A stretch of DNA of 40,520 nt from Snodgrassella alvi (GTDB lineage: Bacteria; Pseudomonadota; Gammaproteobacteria; Burkholderiales; Neisseriaceae), in the NCBI RefSeq assembly GCF_002777425.1, contig NZ_MDVC01000092.1:1-40520 (forward strand), in the 5' to 3' direction. The notes beneath the pieces were generated by a model. That model saw only the letters and a program-made list of their open reading frames with translations. It had not been told where the DNA came from and made no database searches. Each line of letters begins with the position of its first letter. The first letter of the stretch is position 1. Below are positions 7,207 to 15,282 of the stretch, piece by piece. A program made the position numbers and the translations under genes.

Positions 7207-7521
7207 ATGGCTTTGGATTTTATAGCATCAAATAAGCAAAAGAAAATAGATGAAAACACACAGGTATTTTCACTTGAGAAGTCTGATTATGATAAATTAT
7301 TTAATGATGCGAAACCATTAAATCAGTACCCAATAATAAAAAAATTTGATAATTATTATGCCGATACTACTATTTTATATGGAGAGATTCAGCCCTTAAT
7401 AAAGGAATTAGAAAGTCTTATTAAAATAAAAAAGTTACACCTTGGATCAATTATTCATTTTATTGATTTTCTGGAAAAATCATTTAATGATGGTTTAAAT
7501 ATATACATATATTGTGACTAG
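7207..7521 (+). CDS. Orphan immunity-like protein after the ruined tip
   Basis: I take the ATG at 7207, preceded by TGAGG and 13 bases after the toxin stop, as the start; a longer frame from GTG 7135 overlaps the core end and is less likely. The protein has 104 residues, is soluble, lysine-rich and AT-rich in coding, with no motif I recognise (segments KPLNQYPIIKKFDNYY and LHLGSIIHFIDFLEKSF). Context suggests an immunity protein kept after loss of its toxin. Its stop codon (7519-7521) coincides with the edge of the array, where autotransporter sequence begins on the other strand. Confidence 0.5.
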   Translation: MALDFIASNKQKKIDENTQVFSLEKSDYDKLFNDAKPLNQYPIIKKFDNYYADTTILYGEIQPLIKELESLIKIKKLHLGSIIHFIDFLEKSFNDGLNIYIYCD

Positions 7522-8228
7522 GGAGCTTGTGTACCAGCCATTTTCCTGACGATCGTGTAAACGCTTGCTGAAAAAGGTATTGGCTGCGGCCAGATTGCTG
7601 ATATAGCTGCCGGCTTCGGGACGGAAAACGCAAATTTCTTTATTTGAAGAATGCGAATTATTTCCTGTACCAGAACCGTTGCCGCCGCTGTTATCAGCGT
7701 CTGAACCGCCTGTGCTGGAGCCGTCTCCAGTACCATCTGACGGATTGTCTCCAGAATTTGCCTTCACCTTAATGGTCAAATACCATAAATTTCACCATTA
7801 TTATTAATTTGCAGACTATCTTCACTGATCGTTACTGCACCTTCGTCACCATCACCACTAGCACTGCCATCCCCACCATTATCACCATGAATTATCACGT
7901 CTGAATTTACAGAAATCGGATTCTCAGCGGCAAGAGTTTCATCCATTGTCTGAAAAATGTAAGCTGCTTCCCCATCAGTGCCGTTTTTGCCAGCATTAGT
8001 ACCTGCAATTCCATCCACATCGTTAAGTGGTTGAAGTTCATACTCTATTTCATCACTAGGGAGGGTAATAATCTGTGTTTCTGCTACTGCCTGCGTGCTG
8101 AACATCATGCCACTCAATGCTATGGCCACGCTTACTGTGGCTGTTTTTTTATGTGCACGAGTGAGCTCACCAATAGCAATCCATGTTTGATGCAATGTGC
8201 TCCAGATTAAGCGATAAATGCGGTTCAT
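7522..8228 (-). pseudogene. Truncated, frameshifted autotransporter adhesin
   Basis: The gene starts at ATG 8228 with AAGGAA a few bases upstream. The first 50 residues are an extended signal peptide typical of type V autotransporters: MNRIYRLIWSTLHQTWIAIGE, then TRAHKKT, then a hydrophobic stretch ending in AVAE. The passenger is very short and rich in GD, GN and S. The first frame stops near 7776 (NNNGEIYGI); the next frame continues with SGDNPSDGTGDGSSTGG and reaches FRPEAGSYISNLAAANTFF, then SKRLHDRQENGW, the conserved entry to the autotransporter beta-barrel domain. The barrel itself is missing because homology stops at about 7522, where the Rhs array begins. The passenger loss, frame break and missing barrel mean no secreted product is possible. 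Confidence 0.8.
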
Positions 8229-8733
8229 TTTATTCCTTAAGATTCAAAATATTGCTTAATAAGCAGAATTTATGCGCTCTTATGAAGCGCACATAATATG
8301 TCTTTCAATTAAATTAGCAGCAACGGGGATTTTTTTACTGATTAATCGAAAGCTGATAAATATTTGTGTATTTACAGTAAAAATTGCCGTTCAAATTTAA
8401 AAACTATAAATAGTTTGCTCAATGAAAAAATTTTAAATTAAACAAATTTTCTTTCATCCCCTTAATGAAAGTTAAATCAATGAAATATTTTACTAAAATT
8501 ATGACGAATTTTCCAAAAAAAAAGCAACTAATTTATAAATTGCAGTTAATTAATGATTTTATTGGAATAACTTCACTAAGCCATAAAACGTTTTCAGAAG
8601 ATGAGGGAAATCGCACTATAAATAGAATAAATTGATTTTTTTATTTTAATCATAATTTATTAAGTATTAATATATTGTTTATGAATTATAAGTAAGTAAC
8701 GCTTACACCTGAACGCAGAAAAACAGGTACAAA
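8229..8733. other. AT-rich intergenic region upstream of the autotransporter remnant
   Basis: About 500 bases are very AT-rich and carry no convincing reading frame. The region probably held the promoter of the minus-strand autotransporter. A small inverted repeat (GTAAG-N5-CTTAC) lies near 8691-8705. I see no RNA gene or mobile-element end. Confidence 0.4.
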
Positions 8734-8764
8734 ACCGGCCGGATTAAGCCTCAATCCGGCCGGT
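8734..8764 (-). terminator. Strong terminator of the nitroreductase gene
   Basis: Perfect 12-base arms ACCGGCCGGATT (8734-8745) and AATCCGGCCGGT (8753-8764) enclose a seven-base loop. Read on the minus strand, the stem is followed by TTTTGTACCTGTTTTT. It lies about 65 bases past the end of the minus-strand nitroreductase gene. Confidence 0.85.
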
Positions 8765-8830
8765 GTTATGAAAAGATTTTTGTCTGTACAGATGCAATTT
8801 TTGCTTGTACGGTTTCTTTACTGGCAGTAG

Positions 8831-9430
8831 TTAATAAAATACTTTAAAGCGTTCTGTGTCATCAATAAAGGTTTTTTCGGGGAAAGGTGCTTCATTGGAA
8901 CCAAAAGGCATCATGGCACGCAATTTCCAGTTATCCGGTATCTGCCACTCTTTGGCAGCAGCGGCATCCGGCAGTGGATTGTAGTGTTGTAGACTGGCGC
9001 CGATGCCAGCATTAGCTAGAGCCGACCAGACAGCAAACTGGGCAATGCCACTCCCCTGTTCCGACCAAATGGGAAACTGCTCGGTATAGCTGGGAAATTG
9101 CTGTTGCAGGCTGGCAATGGTTTGCTGGTCTTCATAAAACAATACTGTACCGATGCCGGCAGCAAAGCTGTTGATTTTGGCTTCGGTGGGGGCAAATTTG
9201 TCGGCTGGAACGATGGCGCGTAATTCCTGCATGACAATTTGCCAGAATTTTTGACTTTGCTGGCCAAAGAGAATCACTACGCGTGAGCTCTGTGAATTGA
9301 AAGCTGATGGTGACAGTTTAACGGCCTGTTCTATCAATGCAGTTATTTCTTCCTGTGCCTGCGAGACATTTCTGCCCAGTGTATATTGGGTACGACGTTT
9401 TTCAATGGCTTCTATCAATGCGTTGTTCAT
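8831..9430 (-). CDS. Nitroreductase family protein (Frm2/Hbn1-like)
   Basis: This 199-residue protein has the nitroreductase fold used by FMN-dependent oxidoreductases that reduce nitro compounds or quinones with NAD(P)H. Visible features are the N-terminal AIEKRRTQYTLGRNVS substrate/FMN segment, SPSAFNSQSSRVVILFG, and the central EQGSGIAQFAVWSALANAGI helix followed by GASLQHYNP. GxxLQHYNP and the short length fit the Frm2/Hbn1-like subgroup. The ATG at 9430 has AAAGGA six bases upstream. It stands alone, with a strong terminator behind it and about 365 bases of non-coding DNA before it. The physiological substrate cannot be read from the sequence. Confidence 0.85.
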   Translation of the reverse strand: MNNALIEAIEKRRTQYTLGRNVSQAQEEITALIEQAVKLSPSAFNSQSSRVVILFGQQSQKFWQIVMQELRAIVPADKFAPTEAKINSFAAGIGTVLFYEDQQTIASLQQQFPSYTEQFPIWSEQGSGIAQFAVWSALANAGIGASLQHYNPLPDAAAAKEWQIPDNWKLRAMMPFGSNEAPFPEKTFIDDTERFKVFY

Positions 9431-9795
9431 TTTATTTCCTTTATCATTTTGTAATTAAATTATTAATTTGAATCAAACATACATTGCTATATTAGCGGAA
9501 AAATTTCAACTTACCCAGCTCTGTCTGCCAGTACAACAGATTTCAATCTTTGATATTTAATTAATTTTATTGCTTTGTAAACAATATGTAATAAACAAGA
9601 ATAGCTGAGATTTGCCGCTATGGCGGCGGTTTTAGCTGGTGGTTACACAGCATTTCCTCACAGGAATTGATTTTTTGAATTGTGCTGAACTGGCAAAATA
9701 TATATAGCAAACAGGCTGTTTTTAATATATTTTTTATAAAAATTACTGTTGTTTAATTAGGTAAGTTATTCCGGTAAGGATTATGGTTGTTAGTT
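9431..9795. other. Intergenic region between the nitroreductase and azlD
   Basis: No credible reading frame is present. It must contain the nitroreductase promoter on the minus strand and the end of the azlCD transcript. A short TTCCT-CAC-AGGAA hairpin near 9653-9666 is followed by a T-rich stretch on the plus strand and is the only structure I noticed. Confidence 0.35.
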
Positions 9796-10098
9796 TTAGT
9801 ATGGCAGATAGTGGCGCAAAAAGGCGGTAATGGCGATACTGAATATTACTGTTGGCAATAGGGAAAAGCGCCATGCCAGTAATATGGTGATGATTACCGA
9901 TAACAGATTGGCAGGATGAGTAGTGGCAAATGCTGGTGCAATAACTGCAATTAGTACACAGCCGGGAATGGATTCAAGTACTCTGGTCAGGCGCGACCCC
10001 AGTGCGCGCTTGCGCAGTAGCAGATAACCGCTGACTCTGGTTACGTAAGTAACCAGTGCCATGGCCAGAATAGTGAGGACAGCAGGTAAATCAATCAT
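9796..10098 (-). CDS. azlD: AzlD-family branched-chain amino acid exporter subunit
   Basis: This 100-residue inner-membrane protein has three or four hydrophobic segments (ILAMALVTYVTRVSGYLLL, VLIAVIAPAF, LLSVIITILLAW, TVIFSIAITAF). VTRVSGYLL with an arginine after the first helix and the short length are typical of AzlD. With AzlC it forms a two-component exporter for branched-chain amino acids or their analogues. Its ATG (10098) would overlap the restored azlC frame by eight bases, the usual tight coupling of this pair. Confidence 0.85.
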   Translation of the reverse strand: MIDLPAVLTILAMALVTYVTRVSGYLLLRKRALGSRLTRVLESIPGCVLIAVIAPAFATTHPANLLSVIITILLAWRFSLLPTVIFSIAITAFLRHYLPY

Positions 10099-10131
10099 AA
10101 GCAGCTATCATAAATGCTACAGCCAAACCAG

Positions 10132-10836
10132 CTAGCATACCCAGCAGAACGTACCATGTGCACCGGGCAGAAAACAGTAGCTGGCAATAGCCACCAGCAA
10201 ACTAACCAGCCACGGAATGGCCATTTTACAACCTTTCCACATACCTTTAAGTAACACCAGAAATACCGCGACAAAGGCCATATCAAAGCCGTAGTGAGTA
10301 ACATCGCCAATTATTGGGCCGATAAGCGCGCCTATTGTTGTACATCCTATCCAGACCAGATACAGGCCAAAACTTGTACCAAGATAAAAGTAATAGCTGA
10401 ATTTCTGCGCAGGTGAGCTTTTGGCATCGGTGAACGCCAGTGCCCAGCTTTCATCACACATAAAAAACAGCGCAGGTAAAACTTTGCGTTTGGGTAAGTC
10501 TTTTAAATAAGGTGTCAGTGCGGCACTCATTAAAATATGGCGGCTGTTTACCAGCAGTGTCATTAGGGCTATCAGAAATAGATGTGGCGGTGATGTCCAT
10601 AAGTTGACGGCAACAAATTCGGAACCACCGGCAAAATTTACTGCGGTAAGCAGTGAAATTTGACCAGTACTCATGCCCTTCTGGATTGCCTGAGCGCCTA
10701 ATACCAGTGAAAACGGAATAAAGCTTAGCATAACAGGCAAGGCGGTAATCAAGCCTCTTTTAATCTCCTGTGCAGGTGATGGTATAGCGGATGACGACAC
10801 TACTGGGCGCTTTCTTGAGTATGGTTTGGCTAGCAC
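10132..10836 (-). CDS. azlC: AzlC-family branched-chain amino acid exporter subunit, 3' end frameshifted
   Basis: This large exporter subunit has multiple membrane helices and the family segments ALPVMLSFIPFSLVLGAQA, NFAGGSEFVAV, NSRHILMSAAL and FFMCDESWALAF. As read, the protein ends abruptly in LPGAHGTFCWVC. A different frame continues the expected last helix (WYVLLGMLAGLAVAFMIAAYD) to a stop at 10091-10093, overlapping azlD by eight bases. One base is therefore missing near 10156-10162 relative to a normal azlC. The loss removes the final helix, so function is doubtful unless the sequence is wrong. The GTG start at 10836 is uncertain: a TATAAT (minus strand, 10845-10840) sits only three bases before it, so a start further in may be used. 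Confidence 0.8.
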   Translation of the reverse strand: MLAKPYSRKRPVVSSSAIPSPAQEIKRGLITALPVMLSFIPFSLVLGAQAIQKGMSTGQISLLTAVNFAGGSEFVAVNLWTSPPHLFLIALMTLLVNSRHILMSAALTPYLKDLPKRKVLPALFFMCDESWALAFTDAKSSPAQKFSYYFYLGTSFGLYLVWIGCTTIGALIGPIIGDVTHYGFDMAFVAVFLVLLKGMWKGCKMAIPWLVSLLVAIASYCFLPGAHGTFCWVC

Positions 10837-11678
10837 TAGATTATAAATAATATATTTTCATGGCGTAAACAGAATATGATTGCTTATTACACGTATCAAA
10901 TATAGCAAAACTGATTAGAAACTGTGCCCAGTGCAAGAAATTATTAGCAGCAATATTACAGACACTTTTATACAGACTGCCAGCTGGTGTATTCAACAGA
11001 TGGCAAATTTTGAGCATCTGTACAGTTCCATCTATATGGCTACTACAGGTAAATGCCAATGTTTCAGCAGCAGGTTATCTATGTTGCTCTGGCAGATAAA
11101 AGCTGCATGGTAATATACTGGAATAGTGGTAATTGCTGCTGGCCATGTCTTTATACTTTATCAATATAAACCAGTTAGTTATATGTACTGAAGAATAAGA
11201 AGCTGGACAATGTTTTCTATAACTTTGCGATATGTAGTTTATACCTGTCATAATAAATCGTACTGATATATTTTGTTTCTTCCCTGCTGCTGGTATTAGT
11301 AATAGGATTTGTTAGGGATTCTTTAAAAATATTATATTGAAACTTATAAATCAGTCTAGCTGGCAGAGATGCCAGCAATAATGGTTTGCGGGATAAATTT
11401 TCTTCTCTTTGCTGAATTATAAGCACCAATTATGGGTAACTGAGAGATAAGTAAACTTATAAAAAGAATCAATTTATTTGCGGGTATTGCACTTATTGTC
11501 TTATCGGCTATTTAGTCTGTTTTGAAAGTTTAAATGATTTATTTGCAATATGTTAAAAAACTTCAGGATATACAGCTTATTAAATTGGCTTATGTAGTAA
11601 ATAAATTGTGAATGACATCCCTTTATACTGCCCAACAATACCAGTGGTACTTTTTTTATTGCTGATTAATTAAAACAA
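10837..11678. other. Long gene-poor stretch between azlC and the YiiX-like gene
   Basis: About 840 bases hold only short frames (60-72 codons, both strands) without ribosome sites, motifs or family resemblance. It may be the remains of a deleted gene, but I cannot identify any. A TATAAT at the azlC side suggests the azlC promoter. Confidence 0.4.
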
Positions 11679-11699
11679 ACCAGCATAATTACTGCTGGT
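11679..11699 (-). terminator. Terminator of the YiiX-like hydrolase gene
   Basis: Arms ACCAGCA (11679-11685) and TGCTGGT (11693-11699) form a perfect 7-bp stem with a seven-base loop. On the minus strand the stem is followed by TTGTTTTAATT. It begins about 12 bases after the stop codon of the minus-strand gene. Confidence 0.75.
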
Positions 11700-11710
11700 C
11701 TGTAGGCTGG

Positions 11711-12367
11711 TTACTGATAGTAATGGACGATATTGAGTAAATCCGAGCGGGACATATCTCCAGGGTTGTTGCCGGGCTGGCCTTCGGGAATAGGAATGCC
11801 CATTTTTTTGAAGTGTTCTACCCAGTATTCTGGGAATTTACCGGTATCTTTGGATTTGAAAGTCATGGCGCGCAAGGGGAAAACTTCTTGTCCGTGATTG
11901 GCTTCTTTGAATATCTGGTAGATTAATTCGGAGCAATAATACTGGTCGTTGTTGATATCGAAGGCATCATCGTATTTTTTACCCACTTTCTGGCGCGCAT
12001 GAACCAAAGCAGAAGAAATCAATGGCTGGTAAGCTGCTTTTAATCTGCCTACCACGGCACGGGGCTGGCACTGTTTTTTCGGATGCAGATATGCGCGCAG
12101 GGGAGTAATTTTTACTTTGGGGTGTGTTGCTTCGATTACATAGTGCTGGCTAGGAGTTTTCTGCCAGACAATGCCCACATGGGTAAAATTATATCCCTCC
12201 AGACCGCTGGTAGCGGCCTTGATGGCACTGCTCATACCGCCAGCGCAGTCTTCCAGAAAGATAAGATCGCCATTTTGCACGTGAAAGGGCTTCTGGGCAT
12301 AGACATTCAGGCTAAGTAACAGGCTGAAAACAAATGCCAGCAATGACTGGATGTATTTCTGGTTCAT
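11711..12367 (-). CDS. YiiX/YebB-like permuted papain-fold hydrolase, secreted
   Basis: This 218-residue protein begins with a signal peptide (hydrophobic stretch LLAFVFSLLLSLNVYAQ), so it acts in the periplasm or envelope. It has the circularly permuted NlpC/P60 (YiiX/YebB, peptidase C92) layout: GDLIFLEDC near the start, FTHVGIV carrying the catalytic histidine (about residue 61), and YYCSELIYQIF carrying the catalytic cysteine (about residue 143). Members are predicted amidases, peptidases or lipid-acting hydrolases; the substrate here is unknown. Starting at ATG 12367, it follows a small membrane-protein gene on the same strand and ends in its own terminator. Confidence 0.82.
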   Translation of the reverse strand: MNQKYIQSLLAFVFSLLLSLNVYAQKPFHVQNGDLIFLEDCAGGMSSAIKAATSGLEGYNFTHVGIVWQKTPSQHYVIEATHPKVKITPLRAYLHPKKQCQPRAVVGRLKAAYQPLISSALVHARQKVGKKYDDAFDINNDQYYCSELIYQIFKEANHGQEVFPLRAMTFKSKDTGKFPEYWVEHFKKMGIPIPEGQPGNNPGDMSRSDLLNIVHYYQ

Positions 12368-12468
12368 ATCTGAATCTTATGCTTTTGGTAAATAATGGTT
12401 AATTATACAGAATATGTCATTATTAGCCAGTGTTAATCCTGCATAGGCAATATGTTCCCTCTTATGCA

Positions 12469-12927
12469 TCAGTCAACGTTTTTACCTCGCTTGCGCTGAA
12501 AGATGCGGTAACTGGCAGCAAATGCAGCAATGGCGGCGCCAATCAGTGCACCACCGATAAACATGGAAACCAGATCAACGGTTTTGCCCACATCCAGACT
12601 ATCCAAGACCTGTTTGGCACTCAGTTTTTGGCCGTTAGGGCTGCTCATGCCTGCTATCATATGACGGTTGTTGCACTTGGGCAGTAAGGCTGTCTGGTCG
12701 GCCGGCTGTGGATAGGCTTGTCTAACCGCAGCTTCACACTGCTGAATCTGTGCCGGAGTCACCAGATTAAACCAGCCACCAATATATAAGCCGCCAGCCA
12801 GCAGACAGGCGGCAACAATGCCCACCATTACGGCAGAACCTCTCTTCTGCTCTGCTAGCGGTGCAGAAACTTTTCTGTTTTGCTGTTGTTCGGCTTGGCG
12901 TTTGATTTGACGGGTTTTGTTACTCAT
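12469..12927 (-). CDS. Small two-helix membrane protein of unknown function
   Basis: This 152-residue protein has a basic N-terminal tail (MSNKTRQIKRQ), a first membrane helix near residues 33-52 (VMVGIVAACLLAGGLYIGGW), a periplasmic or cytosolic loop with two cysteines (QQCEAAVRQAY and LLPKCNNRHM), and a second helix near 121-141 (FIGGALIGAAIAAFAASY). No family is recognised. The loop cysteines could form a disulfide if the loop is periplasmic. It lies 101 bases before the YiiX-like gene on the same strand and may share its transcript. Confidence 0.7.
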   Translation of the reverse strand: MSNKTRQIKRQAEQQQNRKVSAPLAEQKRGSAVMVGIVAACLLAGGLYIGGWFNLVTPAQIQQCEAAVRQAYPQPADQTALLPKCNNRHMIAGMSSPNGQKLSAKQVLDSLDVGKTVDLVSMFIGGALIGAAIAAFAASYRIFQRKRGKNVD

Positions 12928-13124
12928 TTGCGCTCATTTCGTTGCGACAAATTTAGGGAAATAGCTGATTACCAAGCATCTAGTTGTATTGGCCAACAAT
13001 TGGGAAAACTAAAATATGGGTAACCAGACAGTCTGATGCTGAATGATACCTGAAGCTGTCTATATTCGGTTAATTGATGTAATGGTTTTGATAAACATCT
13101 TGTGGCTGGATTTCGGTGTAGCAA

Positions 13125-13964
13125 TTAGTTTTGCAGGAATTTCAGCTTAACGCCAGCTTTGGTTTTCGCCAGCATTTCGCTGACGTTCTCCCCCAGATAC
13201 AAGGCAAGGCCAATGGTAAGCATATCGACTACCATTAGCTGTAACAGGCGTGAAATCATCGGTGTATATTTTTCACTGTCTTCAGGGGTAATAACGCTAA
13301 TTACGCAATCGCAGGCTTGTGCCACCGGTGAGCCGGCGCGGGTAAGGCCGATAATTTTGGCGCCGTTGCCTTTGGCTATTTTGATGGCATCCAGTAAATC
13401 GCGTGAGGAACCGGAATGGGAAATGACTACCAGAACATCCTGAGATGACAGAACAGCAGCGGCCATTAACTGTACATGACTATCGGTATAGGCAACAGTA
13501 GACAGGCCAAAACGAAACAGTTTGTGCTGTGCATCCATCGCTACGATGCCGGAATTACCAGCACCATAAAATTCGATGCGGCGAGCTTTGGCCATAAGTT
13601 TTACTGCGGTATCCAGATCAGCAGCATTAAGTGACTTACGACTGCCCAGCACGGTGGCAGCGGTGTTGGCGATAACTTTATTCAGCACGTCCTGCATGGA
13701 ATCAGTGCTATTCAGTTCTTCATGCACATAAGGCATGCCATCATGGCCAATGCTGGCAGACAGATTGAGTTTGAATTCTGAAAGTCCGCTATAGCCCATA
13801 CTGCGACAAAAACGAATAACAGTAGGCTGGCTGACACGGGCCTCTTTGGCAATGTTGGCGACAGCAGCATGCACAAACCATTTGCTCTGAGCAAGTACAC
13901 ACTCGGCTACGCGGCGTTCTGCCGAGGATAATTCGGGTAATTTTTGGCTGATTTTGGCTAACAT
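13125..13964 (-). CDS. hexR: HexR-like RpiR-family transcriptional regulator
   Basis: I choose the ATG at 13964 (MLAKISQKLPELSSAERRV) because AGGAG lies about six bases upstream; an earlier GTG at 13988 is inside an inverted repeat. The 279-residue protein has an N-terminal RpiR helix-turn-helix (IAKEARVSQPTVIRFCRSMGYSG, about residues 38-60) and a C-terminal SIS sugar-phosphate domain (IEFYGAGNSGIVAMDAQHKLFRF, then VISHSGSSRDLLDAIKIAK). Length and CRSMGYSGLSEFKLNL match HexR, a repressor of glucose and Entner-Doudoroff genes that is released by a phosphorylated sugar. A 13-base inverted repeat overlaps its ribosome site, suggesting autoregulation. The specific targets are inferred. Confidence 0.82.
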   Translation of the reverse strand: MLAKISQKLPELSSAERRVAECVLAQSKWFVHAAVANIAKEARVSQPTVIRFCRSMGYSGLSEFKLNLSASIGHDGMPYVHEELNSTDSMQDVLNKVIANTAATVLGSRKSLNAADLDTAVKLMAKARRIEFYGAGNSGIVAMDAQHKLFRFGLSTVAYTDSHVQLMAAAVLSSQDVLVVISHSGSSRDLLDAIKIAKGNGAKIIGLTRAGSPVAQACDCVISVITPEDSEKYTPMISRLLQLMVVDMLTIGLALYLGENVSEMLAKTKAGVKLKFLQN

Positions 13965-13971
13965 TCTGCTC

Positions 13972-14000
13972 TCCTGTTTTGTTGGCACAACAAAACAGGA
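13972..14000 (-). promoter_or_regulatory. Perfect inverted repeat overlapping the hexR ribosome site
   Basis: Arms TCCTGTTTTGTTG (13972-13984) and CAACAAAACAGGA (13988-14000) are perfect 13-base complements with a three-base spacer. The minus-strand AGGA of the ribosome site for hexR lies in the left arm. It could be a dimeric operator for HexR itself or an mRNA hairpin that hides the ribosome site. Confidence 0.6.
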
Positions 14001-14210
14001 AAAGAAATATGTCTACTAACTGCATGCATAATAAACCTGCTGACTTCTCTTGTATTGCCTGTTTATCCTAATCACGAGTATAAACGAATGCAATATCTTT
14101 GGTGCGGATTAGCGTTACCGACATGGCTATAAAGCCATAAATAGTTATTTTTGTTCTAGAGTTAGGTTTGTCTTTGTATACGTCATTTTCTAAACCAGTT
14201 TTCTACCCGC

Positions 14211-15203
14211 CTAGCAGCGATACTGGCCTAATGCGTTGAATATGATATCAAGCAGACGTTGGTTATCCACACTTTCCATGACATTGACAGGCTGATGAGT
14301 TACTTCAGGCATGCCTACAGTGAGTCTTAAGGCACCTTCTTTCCAGCGGCGGCTGCTGGCACGGGTATAGTCGCGCGCAGTGGATACGTCAACAATATAG
14401 GGCGAGCTGGTAACGATATTGCTGTCTATCAGTTTGGCCACACATAAAACATCATGAATCCAGCAACCGGCAAGATGACGGGTCTGGATGGAATAATCCA
14501 TCCATGGGCGTGAAGTGCGCACGATAAAGTCGGTTAGCGGATTGGCAAAGCTTTGCAGTTTATCCAAATCCTGATGGGTAAGCATAGTCTGGGTAGTGAC
14601 ATCCAGAGGAGCCAGTGTAATGTTGGCACCGCTTTCAATTACAATTTTGGCTGCTTCAGGGTCGACTGCAAAGTTGGTATCTTTCAGATAGCCGTCCAAC
14701 TGAAAGACACCACCCATGATAACGATTTCGGCTACCGAACGGGCAAAATCCGGATATAGTTGAATGGTATGGGCAATATTGGTTAACGGGCCGATGGCTA
14801 CTACGGTGATTTCTCCGGGATTGCCACACACCAGTTCGCCAATCGCCTGAGCAGCATGAGGTGCGCTGTGGTCGTTGAGTGCGGGCAATGGCGGCAGATT
14901 ATCCCATAAAGAGAGCAGTCCCTGTTTGCGAACATTATTGTCCAGCTGTTCGCGCCATGGGGCGGCCGGTTCAATCAGTGCCTGTGCCGCACCTTTAACT
15001 ACCGGTATATCTTTATTCAGCTCTTGCAATAGCTGGCGGGCTACCTGATAGCCGGTATCACGTGGTGTATTACCGGCCACAATGGTAATAAGTTCAAGTT
15101 TGATTGAATCTGCGGCCAGTGCCAGCGCCAGTGCCAGACCATCATCAACATTTGCACCTGCAATGCCATTACCGGGATCACAGTCAATCACGATGCGCTT
15201 CAT
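14211..15203 (-). CDS. Nucleoside hydrolase (IunH/RihA-type)
   Basis: This 330-residue enzyme would split ribonucleosides into base plus ribose. The calcium-binding N-terminus reads IDCDPGNGIAGANVDDGLAL (residues 6-25), a longer form of the usual DTDPGxDDALAL found in a subgroup of the family. Later motifs are AIGPLTNIA, IVIMGGVFQLDGY, NFAVDPEAAKIVIESG and HLAGCWIHDVLCVA, the last carrying the expected active-site histidine and aspartate. It has no signal peptide and is cytoplasmic. The MHS-family transporter gene lies 79 bases upstream on the same strand, suggesting uptake and cleavage of a nucleoside, although the preferred base cannot be told. Confidence 0.85.
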   Translation of the reverse strand: MKRIVIDCDPGNGIAGANVDDGLALALALAADSIKLELITIVAGNTPRDTGYQVARQLLQELNKDIPVVKGAAQALIEPAAPWREQLDNNVRKQGLLSLWDNLPPLPALNDHSAPHAAQAIGELVCGNPGEITVVAIGPLTNIAHTIQLYPDFARSVAEIVIMGGVFQLDGYLKDTNFAVDPEAAKIVIESGANITLAPLDVTTQTMLTHQDLDKLQSFANPLTDFIVRTSRPWMDYSIQTRHLAGCWIHDVLCVAKLIDSNIVTSSPYIVDVSTARDYTRASSRRWKEGALRLTVGMPEVTHQPVNVMESVDNQRLLDIIFNALGQYRC

Positions 15204-15225
15204 AAGTATTACCTATGCGTCAATG

Positions 15226-15254
15226 GTAACGGAGTCAGTGGCTGACTCCGTTAC
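15226..15254. other. Perfect hairpin between the transporter and nucleoside hydrolase genes
   Basis: Arms GTAACGGAGTCAG (15226-15238) and CTGACTCCGTTAC (15242-15254) form a perfect 13-bp stem with a three-base loop. No U-run follows on the minus strand, so it is unlikely to be a complete terminator. It could limit read-through, stabilise an mRNA end or bind a regulator between the two operon genes. Confidence 0.55.
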
Positions 15255-15282
15255 ATATGTTTCAATCAGTTTGTCAAAGCGA

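Noticed and set aside
1-7521. Array considered as a CRISPR, integron or transposon
   Set aside because: Repeats are long coding fragments of an Rhs core, with no short regular spacers, attC-like sites, integrase, transposase or terminal inverted repeats.
10841-11429. Short frames of 60-72 codons in the gap after azlC
   Set aside because: No ribosome site, motif or coding bias; treated as non-coding.
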